A stretch of 5,983 nucleotides of DNA. It comes from Fidelibacterota bacterium (lineage in GTDB: Bacteria; Fidelibacterota; UBA8477). Positions 1 to 5,696 of the stretch are shown piece after piece. The position numbers and the translations under genes were made by a program. The stretch is taken from assembly GCA_021734045.1 (NCBI GenBank), contig JAIPJR010000110.1, positions 1-5,983 of the forward strand. The letters are read 5' to 3'. Position 1 is the first letter of the stretch; each line of letters opens with the position of its first letter. The notes under the pieces are model-generated. The model saw nothing but the letters and a program-made list of their open reading frames with translations. It was not told where the DNA came from and did not search any database.

Positions 1-2
1 GG

Positions 3-1556
3 GTCACCCGTAGTGAGACCGGTACCCGGGATTCGTCCGCCGGTTACTTCCTGGCGGGGCGAAACGTGGGCTGGTTTGTCATCGGAGCCTCCCTCTTTGC
101 TTCCAATATCGGCTCAGAACATCTGGTGGGACTTGCCGGAACCGGTGCTGCTTCGGGTGTAGCAGTCGGGCAATTTGAAATTCTGGCGTCGCTGATCCTG
201 CTGATTCTGGGTTGGGTCTTTGTGCCATTCTACATCAAGAGCGGTGTGTATACCATGCCCGAATTTCTGGAGCGGCGTTATTCCGCCGGGGCTCGGTGGT
301 ACCTGGCGGTGATTTCGGTTTTGGGGTATGTCATTACAAAAATCTCCGTCACCATCGCCGCCGGGGGAATCGTTTTCAATGCCCTCATGGGAATTGATTT
401 CTGGACGGGCGCACTGATTGTTGTAATAGCCACGGGTCTTTATACCATTCTGGGCGGCTTACGCGCCGTGCTCTATACGGATATGCTCCAAATGTTTGTT
501 CTCATTGGCGGATCGGTAGCAGTAACAGTGGTGGGACTGATAAAAGTTGGTGGTTGGTCAGAACTGCACGCCAGCGTGGGGTCTGATTTTTTCAATCTAT
601 GGAAACCCATGACGGATCCGGATTTTCCATGGACAGGAATTGTTTTTGGCGCACCGATTCTGGGTGTCTGGTATTGGTGTACAGACCAATTCATTGTCCA
701 GCGGGTCTTATCCGGCCGCAATGAAGATGAAGCCCGGCGGGGAACCATTTTCGGCGGATTTTTGAAACTATTGCCCCTATTTATATTTGTCATTCCCGGT
801 GTGATTGCTTATGCCCTCTCCCAATCGGGTGAAATCAGCCTGGCCAAACCCGATGAAGCCCTTCCGGTGTTAATCGGCACACTGTTGCCGGTGGGATTGC
901 GCGGCTTGGTTGTAGCCGGACTTTTGGCAGCGCTTATGAGTTCGTTGTCCTCGGTATTCAATTCCTGTTCCACGCTCATCACCTGGGATTTGTATAAAAA
1001 TTTGAAACCCGACGCATCGGAGAAGCGGTTGGTGCTGGTTGGGCAATTCAGCACCGGACTCATGGTGATTTTCGGATTGCTGTGGATTCCGTTGATGAAG
1101 CTGATTTCTTCCCAACTTTATCAATATATCCAGAGTGTCCAGTCCTATATCTCTCCGCCCATTGCCGCGGTCTTCCTGGTTGGTGTTTTCTGGAAACGGG
1201 TCAATGCCAAAGGTGCCATGGCGGCGCTGATTACCGGTGCTGTACTGGGATTAGGGCGACTAATCGCGGAGCTCTCGAAATCAAGTTTGTCCGGCGCCCT
1301 TTATGCCTACGCAGACATTAACTTCCTCCACTTTGCCGTGATACTTTTTCTCATCTGCACGGGGATTTTAATCGTGGTAAGTTTGCTCTCCGCACCGCCT
1401 GAGGATAAGAAACTGGCTAACCTCACTTATGCCACCATTGACAGAACCATGCCGTCACCGGCCAGCTCTGATCCTGCATGGCGACATCGCGATGTCCTGC
1501 TCAGTGTGATTCTGGCTTTAGCGGTTGGAGCGGTTTGGCTTTATTTCACAGGCTGA
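3..1556 (+). CDS. Na+/sugar symporter of the SSS (SGLT) family, 5'-truncated by the window edge
   Basis: The product is an inner-membrane secondary transporter that couples Na+ entry to uptake of a solute, probably a hexose. The frame is open from base 3 with no stop and the codons before the GTG at 66 already read as family sequence (SAGYFLAGRN), so 66 is not the true start and the N-terminus lies outside the window. Counting from the codon at 66 as residue 1, the human SGLT1 sugar-site residues all have counterparts with matching spacing: Asn14, His19, Glu38, the Tyr203-Trp204 pair in WYWCTDQ, Lys234 in FLKLLP, and Gln356 in YIQSVQSY. Na2-site counterparts are Ala12, Ile15, Ala289, Ser292 and Ser293. 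The sequence resembles animal SGLTs (GLAGTGAASG, SPPIAAVF, FWKRVN) more than Vibrio vSGLT. A hydrophobic helix ends the protein near its stop. Family assignment is firm; sugar as substrate is inferred from the conserved site, and the exact sugar is unknown. Confidence 0.95.
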   Translation, partial: VTRSETGTRDSSAGYFLAGRNVGWFVIGASLFASNIGSEHLVGLAGTGAASGVAVGQFEILASLILLILGWVFVPFYIKSGVYTMPEFLERRYSAGARWYLAVISVLGYVITKISVTIAAGGIVFNALMGIDFWTGALIVVIATGLYTILGGLRAVLYTDMLQMFVLIGGSVAVTVVGLIKVGGWSELHASVGSDFFNLWKPMTDPDFPWTGIVFGAPILGVWYWCTDQFIVQRVLSGRNEDEARRGTIFGGFLKLLPLFIFVIPGVIAYALSQSGEISLAKPDEALPVLIGTLLPVGLRGLVVAGLLAALMSSLSSVFNSCSTLITWDLYKNLKPDASEKRLVLVGQFSTGLMVIFGLLWIPLMKLISSQLYQYIQSVQSYISPPIAAVFLVGVFWKRVNAKGAMAALITGAVLGLGRLIAELSKSSLSGALYAYADINFLHFAVILFLICTGILIVVSLLSAPPEDKKLANLTYATIDRTMPSPASSDPAWRHRDVLLSVILALAVGAVWLYFTG

Positions 1557-1618
1557 GAATACCTGTAAATATCAGAAAATACTATGATTTCCAGGACGCA
1601 TCGAATATGTTTGCGCCG

Positions 1619-1639
1619 CAGTGGCGGGCGTTTCCACTG
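1619..1639 (+). other. Small hairpin in the symporter-slyD gap
   Basis: CAGTGG (1619-1624) pairs perfectly with CCACTG (1634-1639) around a 9-nt loop. A competing 4-bp stem, CGCC (1614-1617) with GGCG (1623-1626), shares its bases. No run of T follows, so this is at best a weak terminator or pause site for the symporter transcript. The rest of the 144-bp gap (1557-1700) shows no convincing promoter; a TTTAAT at 1657-1662 could be a weak -10 for slyD but has no good -35. Confidence 0.25.
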
Positions 1640-1689
1640 TGTTGTTAGTTTCCAATTTTAATCCGGCGTGACGCATCCGGATCCAGTAC

Positions 1690-1694
1690 GAGGA
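1690..1694 (+). promoter_or_regulatory. Ribosome-binding site deciding the slyD start
   Basis: GAGGA lies 6 nt before the ATG at 1701. The alternative in-frame GTG at 1668 has no such site in front of it, and the 11 residues it would add do not resemble a SlyD N-terminus, so the ATG at 1701 is chosen. Confidence 0.8.
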
Positions 1695-1700
1695 TTTTTT

Positions 1701-2186
1701 ATGGCCACAAAACCCAACCATGTGTACACCATTAATTTTACGGTAAAAACCAGCGATGGCACCGTGATGGACTCTACCCAGAATGGTGAGCCCTTCGCGT
1801 TCATCGCCGGAACTGACTCTGTATTACCCAAACTTGAAAAGGAAGTGGGCAATATGCTCATCAGTTCTAAGAAAGAATTGACGCTGCCCCCGGAAGATGC
1901 CTATGGCAAGTATGTTGATGAAGCCGTTCAGGTTGCCAAGCGTGAAAATTTTCCCGAAGATGCCGAACTAAAACCAGGTATGGAATTTATTGCCACCGGT
2001 CCTGAGGGGGAACGCATGCCATTTCATATATTGAAGGTGGAAGATGACGGGGTAACAATTGATTTCAACCATCCCCTGGCTGGTGAAACCCTCACCTTTG
2101 ATGTGGAACTGGTAGATGTTCGTCCTGCGACGGAGGAAGAACTGGAACATGGTCATGTGCATGGCGCTGGTGGACACGCGCATTAG
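1701..2186 (+). CDS. slyD: SlyD-type FKBP peptidyl-prolyl cis-trans isomerase with short His-rich tail
   Basis: This is a cytoplasmic protein of 161 residues that isomerises X-Pro bonds and, in the SlyD family, also acts as a folding chaperone and metal (often Ni2+) carrier. No signal peptide is present. The FKBP half spans about residues 6-69 and ends in PPEDAYG (63-69). The insert-in-flap chaperone domain follows at about 70-122. The FKBP fold then closes with NHPLAG (123-128) and LTFDVELVDV. The junction ATEEELEHGHVHGA (143-156) is nearly the same as in E. coli SlyD. The tail then stops at once, leaving five histidines (150, 152, 154, 159, 161) and none of the cysteines of the long E. coli tail. 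The usual G-M-x-x-G turn before the flap is altered (NMLISSK, 51-57), so isomerase efficiency could differ. The gene is followed by its own terminator and is probably transcribed alone or by read-through from the symporter. Confidence 0.93.
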   Translation: MATKPNHVYTINFTVKTSDGTVMDSTQNGEPFAFIAGTDSVLPKLEKEVGNMLISSKKELTLPPEDAYGKYVDEAVQVAKRENFPEDAELKPGMEFIATGPEGERMPFHILKVEDDGVTIDFNHPLAGETLTFDVELVDVRPATEEELEHGHVHGAGGHAH

Positions 2187-2223
2187 GACCGACTTAAACC
2201 GTTGAGAATTAGGTTAAGTTGTT

Positions 2224-2254
2224 AAAAGCCCCGCTAAGAAGCGGGGCTTTTTTT
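2224..2254 (+). terminator. Rho-independent terminator after slyD
   Basis: AAAAGCCCCGC (2224-2234) pairs perfectly with GCGGGGCTTTT (2241-2251) around the 6-nt loop TAAGAA, and seven T residues run from 2248 to 2254. On the other strand the stem is followed by only four T residues, so it may also weakly stop the converging leftward transcript from the membrane-protein gene at 2331-2774. Confidence 0.95.
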
Positions 2255-2330
2255 AAAATCTCTCCCAAACTGACTGTTACACGACAAAATATTATCGGGG
2301 TGTGAGTTCCAGTGACTCGACCAACAGCAT

Positions 2331-2774
2331 CTATTCAGGTACTTGCTCATCCCTGGTGAGGTACCAGACACCCGCATAAATCGCCACCGGTAATTCCACG
2401 ATATTGGTGATAAGCGACCAAATCCAAATGGAAAAAGGGAAAAGTCCCTGCATCATGAGATTGGCAAAAGCCAGGAACTGGATAGCCAGAACGACACCTG
2501 AAATACCCAGAATTGCCTTGCCATGTGAATTAAAAAACGGCCGGGCAATGGAATAGAGCAGCATGATAAAAAAGAAATTGGCCAAAATGGAAATGATTAA
2601 CCCCAGATAACGCCAAAACCCCAGTCCATACTGGTCAAAATGAGCCGCCCAGAGCCGGTTGTCACTGATGCCAAACACCAGATACAGAATCCCCTCCAGG
2701 ATCCATTCCACAACGAGAAACGCCAGCGCTGCCACGACTGCTGACCTGCCGATTTGCTTCCATGCTAAATTCAT
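2331..2774 (-). CDS. Four-helix integral membrane protein of unknown function
   Basis: I do not recognise the family. The 147-residue product is mostly hydrophobic, with four predicted membrane helices at about residues 12-34, 56-76, 87-108 and 114-139. The N-terminus is short and positive (Lys6, Arg10) and the C-terminal tail is short and acidic (RDEQVPE). Polar residues sit inside helices: Glu23 and Glu27 one turn apart in the first, and Glu127 in the fourth, which could matter for ion or ligand handling. The loop between helices 1 and 2 is rich in aromatic residues (LWAAHFDQYGLGFW). The ATG at 2774 follows GGGGTGG with a 4-nt gap, a fair ribosome-binding site. It is the last gene of the leftward run and converges with slyD. 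It lies 114 bp after the lipoprotein-like gene, so it may have its own promoter. No enzyme motif is visible. Confidence 0.8.
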   Translation of the reverse strand: MNLAWKQIGRSAVVAALAFLVVEWILEGILYLVFGISDNRLWAAHFDQYGLGFWRYLGLIISILANFFFIMLLYSIARPFFNSHGKAILGISGVVLAIQFLAFANLMMQGLFPFSIWIWSLITNIVELPVAIYAGVWYLTRDEQVPE

Positions 2775-2809
2775 AGTACCACCCCATACAGTTGGTTTTA
2801 ATTGAATGG

Positions 2810-2838
2810 AAAATAACAGTTGAAATGAGAAATAGAAA
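2810..2838 (-). promoter_or_regulatory. Possible promoter for the membrane-protein gene
   Basis: Read leftward, TTTCTA (2838-2833) and TATTTT (2815-2810) are separated by 17 bp, and the -10 carries the extended TGn element (TG at 2818-2817). The match to the sigma-70 consensus is modest (3/6 and 4/6). It would give a leader of roughly 28 nt before the ATG at 2774. The 114-bp gap makes an own promoter plausible, but this is a pattern match only. Confidence 0.3.
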
Positions 2839-2844
2839 CTAATA

Positions 2845-2883
2845 CCGGCGCAACGAAATCCAGTGATTGCGCAAAACCGCCGG
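2845..2883. repeat. Overlapping inverted repeats between two leftward genes
   Basis: GCGCAA (2848-2853) pairs with TTGCGC (2867-2872) over a 13-nt loop, while CCGGCG (2845-2850) pairs with CGCCGG (2878-2883). The two stems share GCG at 2848-2850 and so exclude each other. TTGCGCAA (2867-2874) is itself a palindrome. No T-run follows in the leftward direction, so a standard terminator is unlikely. It may attenuate read-through from the lipoprotein-like gene or be a protein-binding site. Confidence 0.35.
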
Positions 2884-2888
2884 AGGGA

Positions 2889-3356
2889 CTACCACTGGGT
2901 GGCTTGAATCACAAAGAGTGAATCCCTGAAAATCGAACCATCCGGTTGCTTCACCCGGATATGCTGCCAACCCGGTTTATCAACGCTCATGGTGTAAGTT
3001 TCGCCTTCAAGATACACGATAACATCAGGACAGATGGTCTGATAATCAGGCCGCTCACCCCAAACGGTGAACTGAAGCAACGAATCCGAAAGTGGCTCCA
3101 CCTGAATGGTTTTGAATTTATGACAACCATCGGGTCCAACAACCCCATAAAACTCAATTTCAACTTGCTGCAGGACCATCACCGTATCCGGATGCACCAG
3201 ACTGTCAATTTCTATGATAAATTGGGTATACCCCGGCTCATCGCACCGGGCCAGCATCACTAATAATAGTGACGGGAACAGTACAATCCCTATGAGGTGT
3301 TGTAGCGCCTGGTTATTGGATTTAGTGCGAATATTTCCGGATATTGGCGTGCCCAT
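2889..3356 (-). CDS. Small exported protein, possible lipoprotein, unknown function
   Basis: I do not recognise the family. The product has 155 residues. A 20-residue N-region with basic residues (Arg10, Lys12) precedes a hydrophobic stretch at about 21-36, followed by LARC at 35-38. Cys38 is where a lipidated cysteine would sit, but Arg at -1 is not a normal lipobox residue (Gly, Ala or Ser are usual), so this may instead be an ordinary signal peptide or an anchor. The exported part alternates hydrophobic and polar residues in short strands and ends in VDKPGWQHIRVKQPDGSIF, suggesting a beta-sandwich. Cys78 and Cys109 could form a disulfide in the periplasm. The ATG at 3356 is preceded by GGAG (3367-3364) with a 7-nt gap, inside the 14-bp space after the acetyltransferase stop, so the two genes are almost certainly co-transcribed. 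Export is likely; lipidation and function are open. Confidence 0.78.
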   Translation of the reverse strand: MGTPISGNIRTKSNNQALQHLIGIVLFPSLLLVMLARCDEPGYTQFIIEIDSLVHPDTVMVLQQVEIEFYGVVGPDGCHKFKTIQVEPLSDSLLQFTVWGERPDYQTICPDVIVYLEGETYTMSVDKPGWQHIRVKQPDGSIFRDSLFVIQATQW

Positions 3357-3370
3357 TCTTCATCTCCAAA

Positions 3371-3835
3371 TCAGCTGTTAAAATTCATCGTGTTATCGTT
3401 TGCCTGCATCGAGCAACCGGCCTGATTCTCATAGTGCCGCAGCACTATCCCGGTGGCACGCTGCAAACCAAGTTTTTCATAAAATGGCTGGAGGTCCGCA
3501 TCACAGAACAGATCCACCATGTAGTACGGTTTTAATTTTTCCAGCATACGATGTACTAACTGTCTGCCAATCCCCTGCCCCTGATAGTCTGGCAAGACCT
3601 CCAGTAGTGGAATGTAAGCAGACAGAACACCATCGGCGATTGCAGTGATAAAACCAATCACACGATGTGTAGCCCGATCTCGTGCCATGACGACGAACGC
3701 GCTCTGCCTCAGCAGGCGCAGGTGGGTTTCCGGTAACGGTGGTGATGGCCAACCCACAAAAAATCCTTGTAATTGGTCAGAGGTAATATTTTCAACCGTG
3801 TCCTGGTACTGAATCAAAGCGTCTTTCATCGGCAT
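3371..3835 (-). CDS. GNAT-family N-acetyltransferase
   Basis: This 154-residue cytoplasmic protein belongs to the GNAT fold, whose members move an acetyl group from acetyl-CoA to an amine. Motif A is LLEVLPDYQGQGIG (77-90), with the Q-x-x-G-x-G pyrophosphate-binding loop at 85-90. Motif B follows as LFCDADLQPFYEKLGL (109-124), with Tyr119 at the usual general-acid position. The N-terminal part FFVGWPSPPLPETHLRLL (25-42) and SAYIPLLEVLPDYQG match, from memory, a widespread single-domain bacterial GNAT subgroup of unknown substrate. About 20 polar residues at the C-terminus (after HYENQ) look like an addition to that core. The ATG at 3835 follows GGAGG (3844-3840) by 4 nt; the second in-frame ATG at 3829, two codons on, has a 10-nt gap and is equally possible. 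It is the first gene of the leftward run, with the exported protein 14 bp behind it. The substrate cannot be read from sequence. Confidence 0.92.
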   Translation of the reverse strand: MPMKDALIQYQDTVENITSDQLQGFFVGWPSPPLPETHLRLLRQSAFVVMARDRATHRVIGFITAIADGVLSAYIPLLEVLPDYQGQGIGRQLVHRMLEKLKPYYMVDLFCDADLQPFYEKLGLQRATGIVLRHYENQAGCSMQANDNTMNFNS

Positions 3836-3923
3836 TCGTCCTCCAATAAAACAAAATAAGAATAACGATTCACCGGCGTAAGCAAAATTTCGGATTCAGA
3901 CACATCAGCCCTTGGAACGGTAA

Positions 3924-3945
3924 GAGATTCTCAGAGAAAATTCTC
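3924..3945. repeat. Operator-like cluster of GAGAA/TTCTC dyads
   Basis: The stretch reads GAGA-TTCTC-A-GAGAA-AA-TTCTC, so three inverted repeats overlap: GAGA/TCTC around T (3924-3932), TTCTC/GAGAA around A (3928-3938) and GAGAA/TTCTC around AA (3934-3945). Half-sites recur every 10 to 13 bp, close to one helical turn. It sits roughly 45-65 bp before the candidate -10 at 3990, a position typical of an activator site. Binding is inferred only from symmetry. Confidence 0.4.
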
Positions 3946-3961
3946 CACCGGGAGGCAAAAA

Positions 3962-4048
3962 ATGCTTCGTGATTGCAGCGGTAATCTGATATTATCTATC
4001 GATTTTTCCATGGATGGGGAAATGGGAAAATTCAGTGGGGAGAGCTGA
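3962..4048 (+). CDS. Possible 28-residue leader peptide or upstream ORF of the sensor kinase
   Basis: A 28-codon ORF starts at an ATG with an excellent ribosome-binding site, GGGAGG at 3950-3955, six nt before the start. It ends at TGA 4046-4048, only 4 nt before the kinase ATG at 4053. The kinase ribosome-binding site (4037-4042) lies inside its last codons. The peptide begins MLRDCSGN and ends KFSGES; it has no membrane helix and no run of one amino acid of the attenuator kind. The arrangement suggests that ribosomes finishing this ORF re-start on the kinase (translational coupling). Against it: the candidate -10 at 3990-3995 falls inside this ORF, so transcripts from that promoter would lack its start. 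It could also be a chance ORF. Conservation of the frame is unknown. Confidence 0.4.
   Translation: MLRDCSGNLILSIDFSMDGEMGKFSGES
3987..3995 (+). promoter_or_regulatory. Extended -10 promoter candidate for the sensor kinase
   Basis: TGATATTAT combines the TGn extension with TATTAT (5/6 match to TATAAT). The -35 region is poor (TTCGTG at 3966-3971, 18-bp spacer), which extended -10 promoters tolerate. Transcription would begin near 4002, giving a leader of about 50 nt to the ATG at 4053. The earlier in-frame ATG at 4014 would be left with only about 12 nt. Confidence 0.4.
4037..4042 (+). promoter_or_regulatory. Ribosome-binding site deciding the kinase start
   Basis: GGGGAG, continuing into AG, lies 10 nt (8 nt from the second GAG) before the ATG at 4053. 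The upstream in-frame ATG at 4014 has only a T-rich stretch in front of it, and its 13 added residues are charged and would precede an otherwise normal signal peptide. The 4053 start is therefore preferred. Confidence 0.65.
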
Positions 4049-4052
4049 CAAA

Positions 4053-5648
4053 ATGGTATCAAATAATAGCGGGCTGCTCATATTCATCAATCGGTTGGTT
4101 TCCACGGCGATTACTTTCCTGGTTTTCACCGGCATGGTTACAGCTCAGGAGGTGTTGCGCGTCCACCATCACCAGGATTATCCACCGCTTGAGTTTATCA
4201 ACGAAGCTAGCCAATCCGATGGATTCGATATTGCCGTGTGGAATGCCATTGCAGAGGAGGCTGGTCTTGCCTACACACTAACCGGTGTGAGTTGGGACTC
4301 ACTGGTGACGGTAACCCAAACGGGTGATTTTGATGTCCTCACCGGGATCTATTTCCGCGTGTCGCAAAAACAAAACCTGGATTTTTCCCGACCCTACCTC
4401 ACACTCAATTATTCGCTCTATGTACCGGCCGGAAGTGCAATCCGGGAATTACACGACCCCATTGACAAGGATGTGGTAATCGTAGGTGGTGGCACCTCTT
4501 CCAAGCTCATTGACGATGTGTACGCTATCCGGCATGTGAAAAAAGTTGATAGTATCGAAGAAGCTATTGCCCTTCTACATAGTAAATCCTTTGATTGTGC
4601 CGTCCTGCCCACCCTCCAGGCCAGCTATTATTTGAAAATAAATGACATTGACGATGTGATTCCGGTAGGTGGCAAATTGCTCTCCAGGAACCTCTGTTTT
4701 GCTGTCCCCGCCGGGGATTCCCTGCTGCTATCACAATTGAATGCGGCTTTGACTTCCATTGAAGACGCTGGCATTTTGGCAGATTTGCGTAAAGAATGGA
4801 TAGCACCGTATGAGGAAAATGTCTTTTCAGCCCGGGTGGTTTTTCGCATCGCGTGGATTCTGTTTGTGAGCCTGACACTGCTTGGAATCGGCGTGATTGG
4901 CTGGACTCGTAGTCTGCAGCGTAGCGTGAAATTCCGGACGCGTGAACTCCAGCAGGAAATTCGTGACCGTAAGCGCATTGCTCGTCAACTGGCCCAATCC
5001 AACGATCTTAAAGCGCTGCTCATTGACATCATCAGTCATGACCTGAAAAACCCCGCCGGTGTCATCAAAGGAATGACCGAATTGATTGAACAGCAGGGAT
5101 TATCGGACGATATGCTGCCGGTGATTCGCCAGAGCAGTGAAAATTTGCTGAATGTGATTGAGAATGCCACCACACTGGCCGATTTGGCGGTGGGTGAAAG
5201 TATCGAGAAAGAGCCGCTGGAACTGCGCCAGTTATTGCAGCAGGTCTTGGAAGAATTCAGACACGAGCTGGAAGCAAAGGGTATGGAGACAGAGCTCATC
5301 CTTCCGGCAGATTATACCATTCATGCCAATCCCATTATCGCTGCCGTATTCCGGAATTTTATCAGCAATGCCATCAAATACGCCACCTCCGGTAAGCGCG
5401 TGGTCATTGACACGGAAAAATCTGATAATTTTCTCACCATACGGGTAAAAGATTTTGGGAAAACGCTGCCTGAATCAGCCCGGTCTCGCGTGTTTGAGCG
5501 GACATTCCAAATGGACACAGCAGCCGGTCACGGTAGCGGATTGGGGCTGGCCATTGTGAAGCGCATTGCAGAAGCGCATGGTGGTAAAGTGGGCGTGTTT
5601 CCCAATGAACCCACCGGGAATGTGTTTTATCTCCGGTTACCTGTGTAG
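4053..5648 (+). CDS. Sensor histidine kinase with periplasmic solute-binding (SBP_bac_3) domain
   Basis: The 531-residue protein senses a periplasmic solute and autophosphorylates. Order: signal peptide (1-31, cleavage likely after VTA), one SBP_bac_3 Venus-flytrap domain (about 33-253, with DYPPLEF, DGFDIAVWNAIAEEAG and LDFSRPYL), one membrane helix (266-284), a charged coiled-coil linker (about 288-322), HisKA, then HATPase_c to the end. His329 in SHDLKNP is the phosphoacceptor, and Asn333 is where the phosphatase residue of DxxN motifs sits. The N box is NFISNAIKYA (435-444), the F box region VFERTF (480-485) and the G2 box GHGSGLGLA (492-500). The G1 box is degenerate: Asp467-Phe-Gly-Lys lacks the second glycine of DxGxG. 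At the ligand-carboxylate arginine position of amino-acid binders there is Gln105. BvgS and EvgS are relatives with two flytraps plus receiver and HPt domains; none of those extras are here. No response regulator gene adjoins it in view, so its partner must be elsewhere. Confidence 0.93.
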   Translation: MVSNNSGLLIFINRLVSTAITFLVFTGMVTAQEVLRVHHHQDYPPLEFINEASQSDGFDIAVWNAIAEEAGLAYTLTGVSWDSLVTVTQTGDFDVLTGIYFRVSQKQNLDFSRPYLTLNYSLYVPAGSAIRELHDPIDKDVVIVGGGTSSKLIDDVYAIRHVKKVDSIEEAIALLHSKSFDCAVLPTLQASYYLKINDIDDVIPVGGKLLSRNLCFAVPAGDSLLLSQLNAALTSIEDAGILADLRKEWIAPYEENVFSARVVFRIAWILFVSLTLLGIGVIGWTRSLQRSVKFRTRELQQEIRDRKRIARQLAQSNDLKALLIDIISHDLKNPAGVIKGMTELIEQQGLSDDMLPVIRQSSENLLNVIENATTLADLAVGESIEKEPLELRQLLQQVLEEFRHELEAKGMETELILPADYTIHANPIIAAVFRNFISNAIKYATSGKRVVIDTEKSDNFLTIRVKDFGKTLPESARSRVFERTFQMDTAAGHGSGLGLAIVKRIAEAHGGKVGVFPNEPTGNVFYLRLPV

Positions 5649-5696
5649 CACAATTCCACACCAAACTTTCCAGATTAAGTGGATTTGCCTAAGCCA

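Larger units (their letters stand above)
3836..4052. promoter_or_regulatory. Divergent control region between acetyltransferase and sensor kinase
   Basis: This 217-bp stretch must drive both the leftward acetyltransferase operon and the rightward kinase. Leftward, TATTCT (3864-3859) is a weak -10 candidate with a poor TTTTGC -35 at 17 bp. Rightward, it holds the dyad cluster at 3924-3945, a small ORF at 3962-4048 and an extended -10 at 3987-3995, listed separately. Confidence 0.6.

Noticed and set aside
473-1124. Three overlapping minus-strand ORFs of 84-106 codons opposite the symporter
   Set aside because: Shadows of a strongly conserved symporter frame; no family resemblance.
1584-1661. 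25-codon ORF between the symporter and slyD
   Set aside because: No ribosome-binding site, unusual arginine and cysteine content, and no coupling to slyD; most likely chance.
1668-1700. GTG start for slyD adding 11 residues
   Set aside because: No ribosome-binding site before it; GAGGA sits just ahead of the ATG at 1701, and SlyD proteins do not carry such an extension.
2946-3263. 105-codon plus-strand ORF opposite the exported-protein gene
   Set aside because: Antisense to a gene with signal peptide and good ribosome-binding site; the peptide has no recognisable features.
3501-3752. 83-codon minus-strand ORF in another frame of the acetyltransferase gene
   Set aside because: The GNAT frame has clear motifs A and B; this one is a shadow.
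4014-4052. Earlier in-frame ATG of the sensor kinase (13 extra residues)
   Set aside because: No ribosome-binding site, little room after the candidate promoter, and the extra charged residues spoil the signal-peptide start; the ATG at 4053 has GGGGAG before it.
4564-4978. Minus-strand ORFs of 104 and 116 codons within the kinase
   Set aside because: Shadows of the SBP-domain coding sequence, without ribosome-binding sites or family features.
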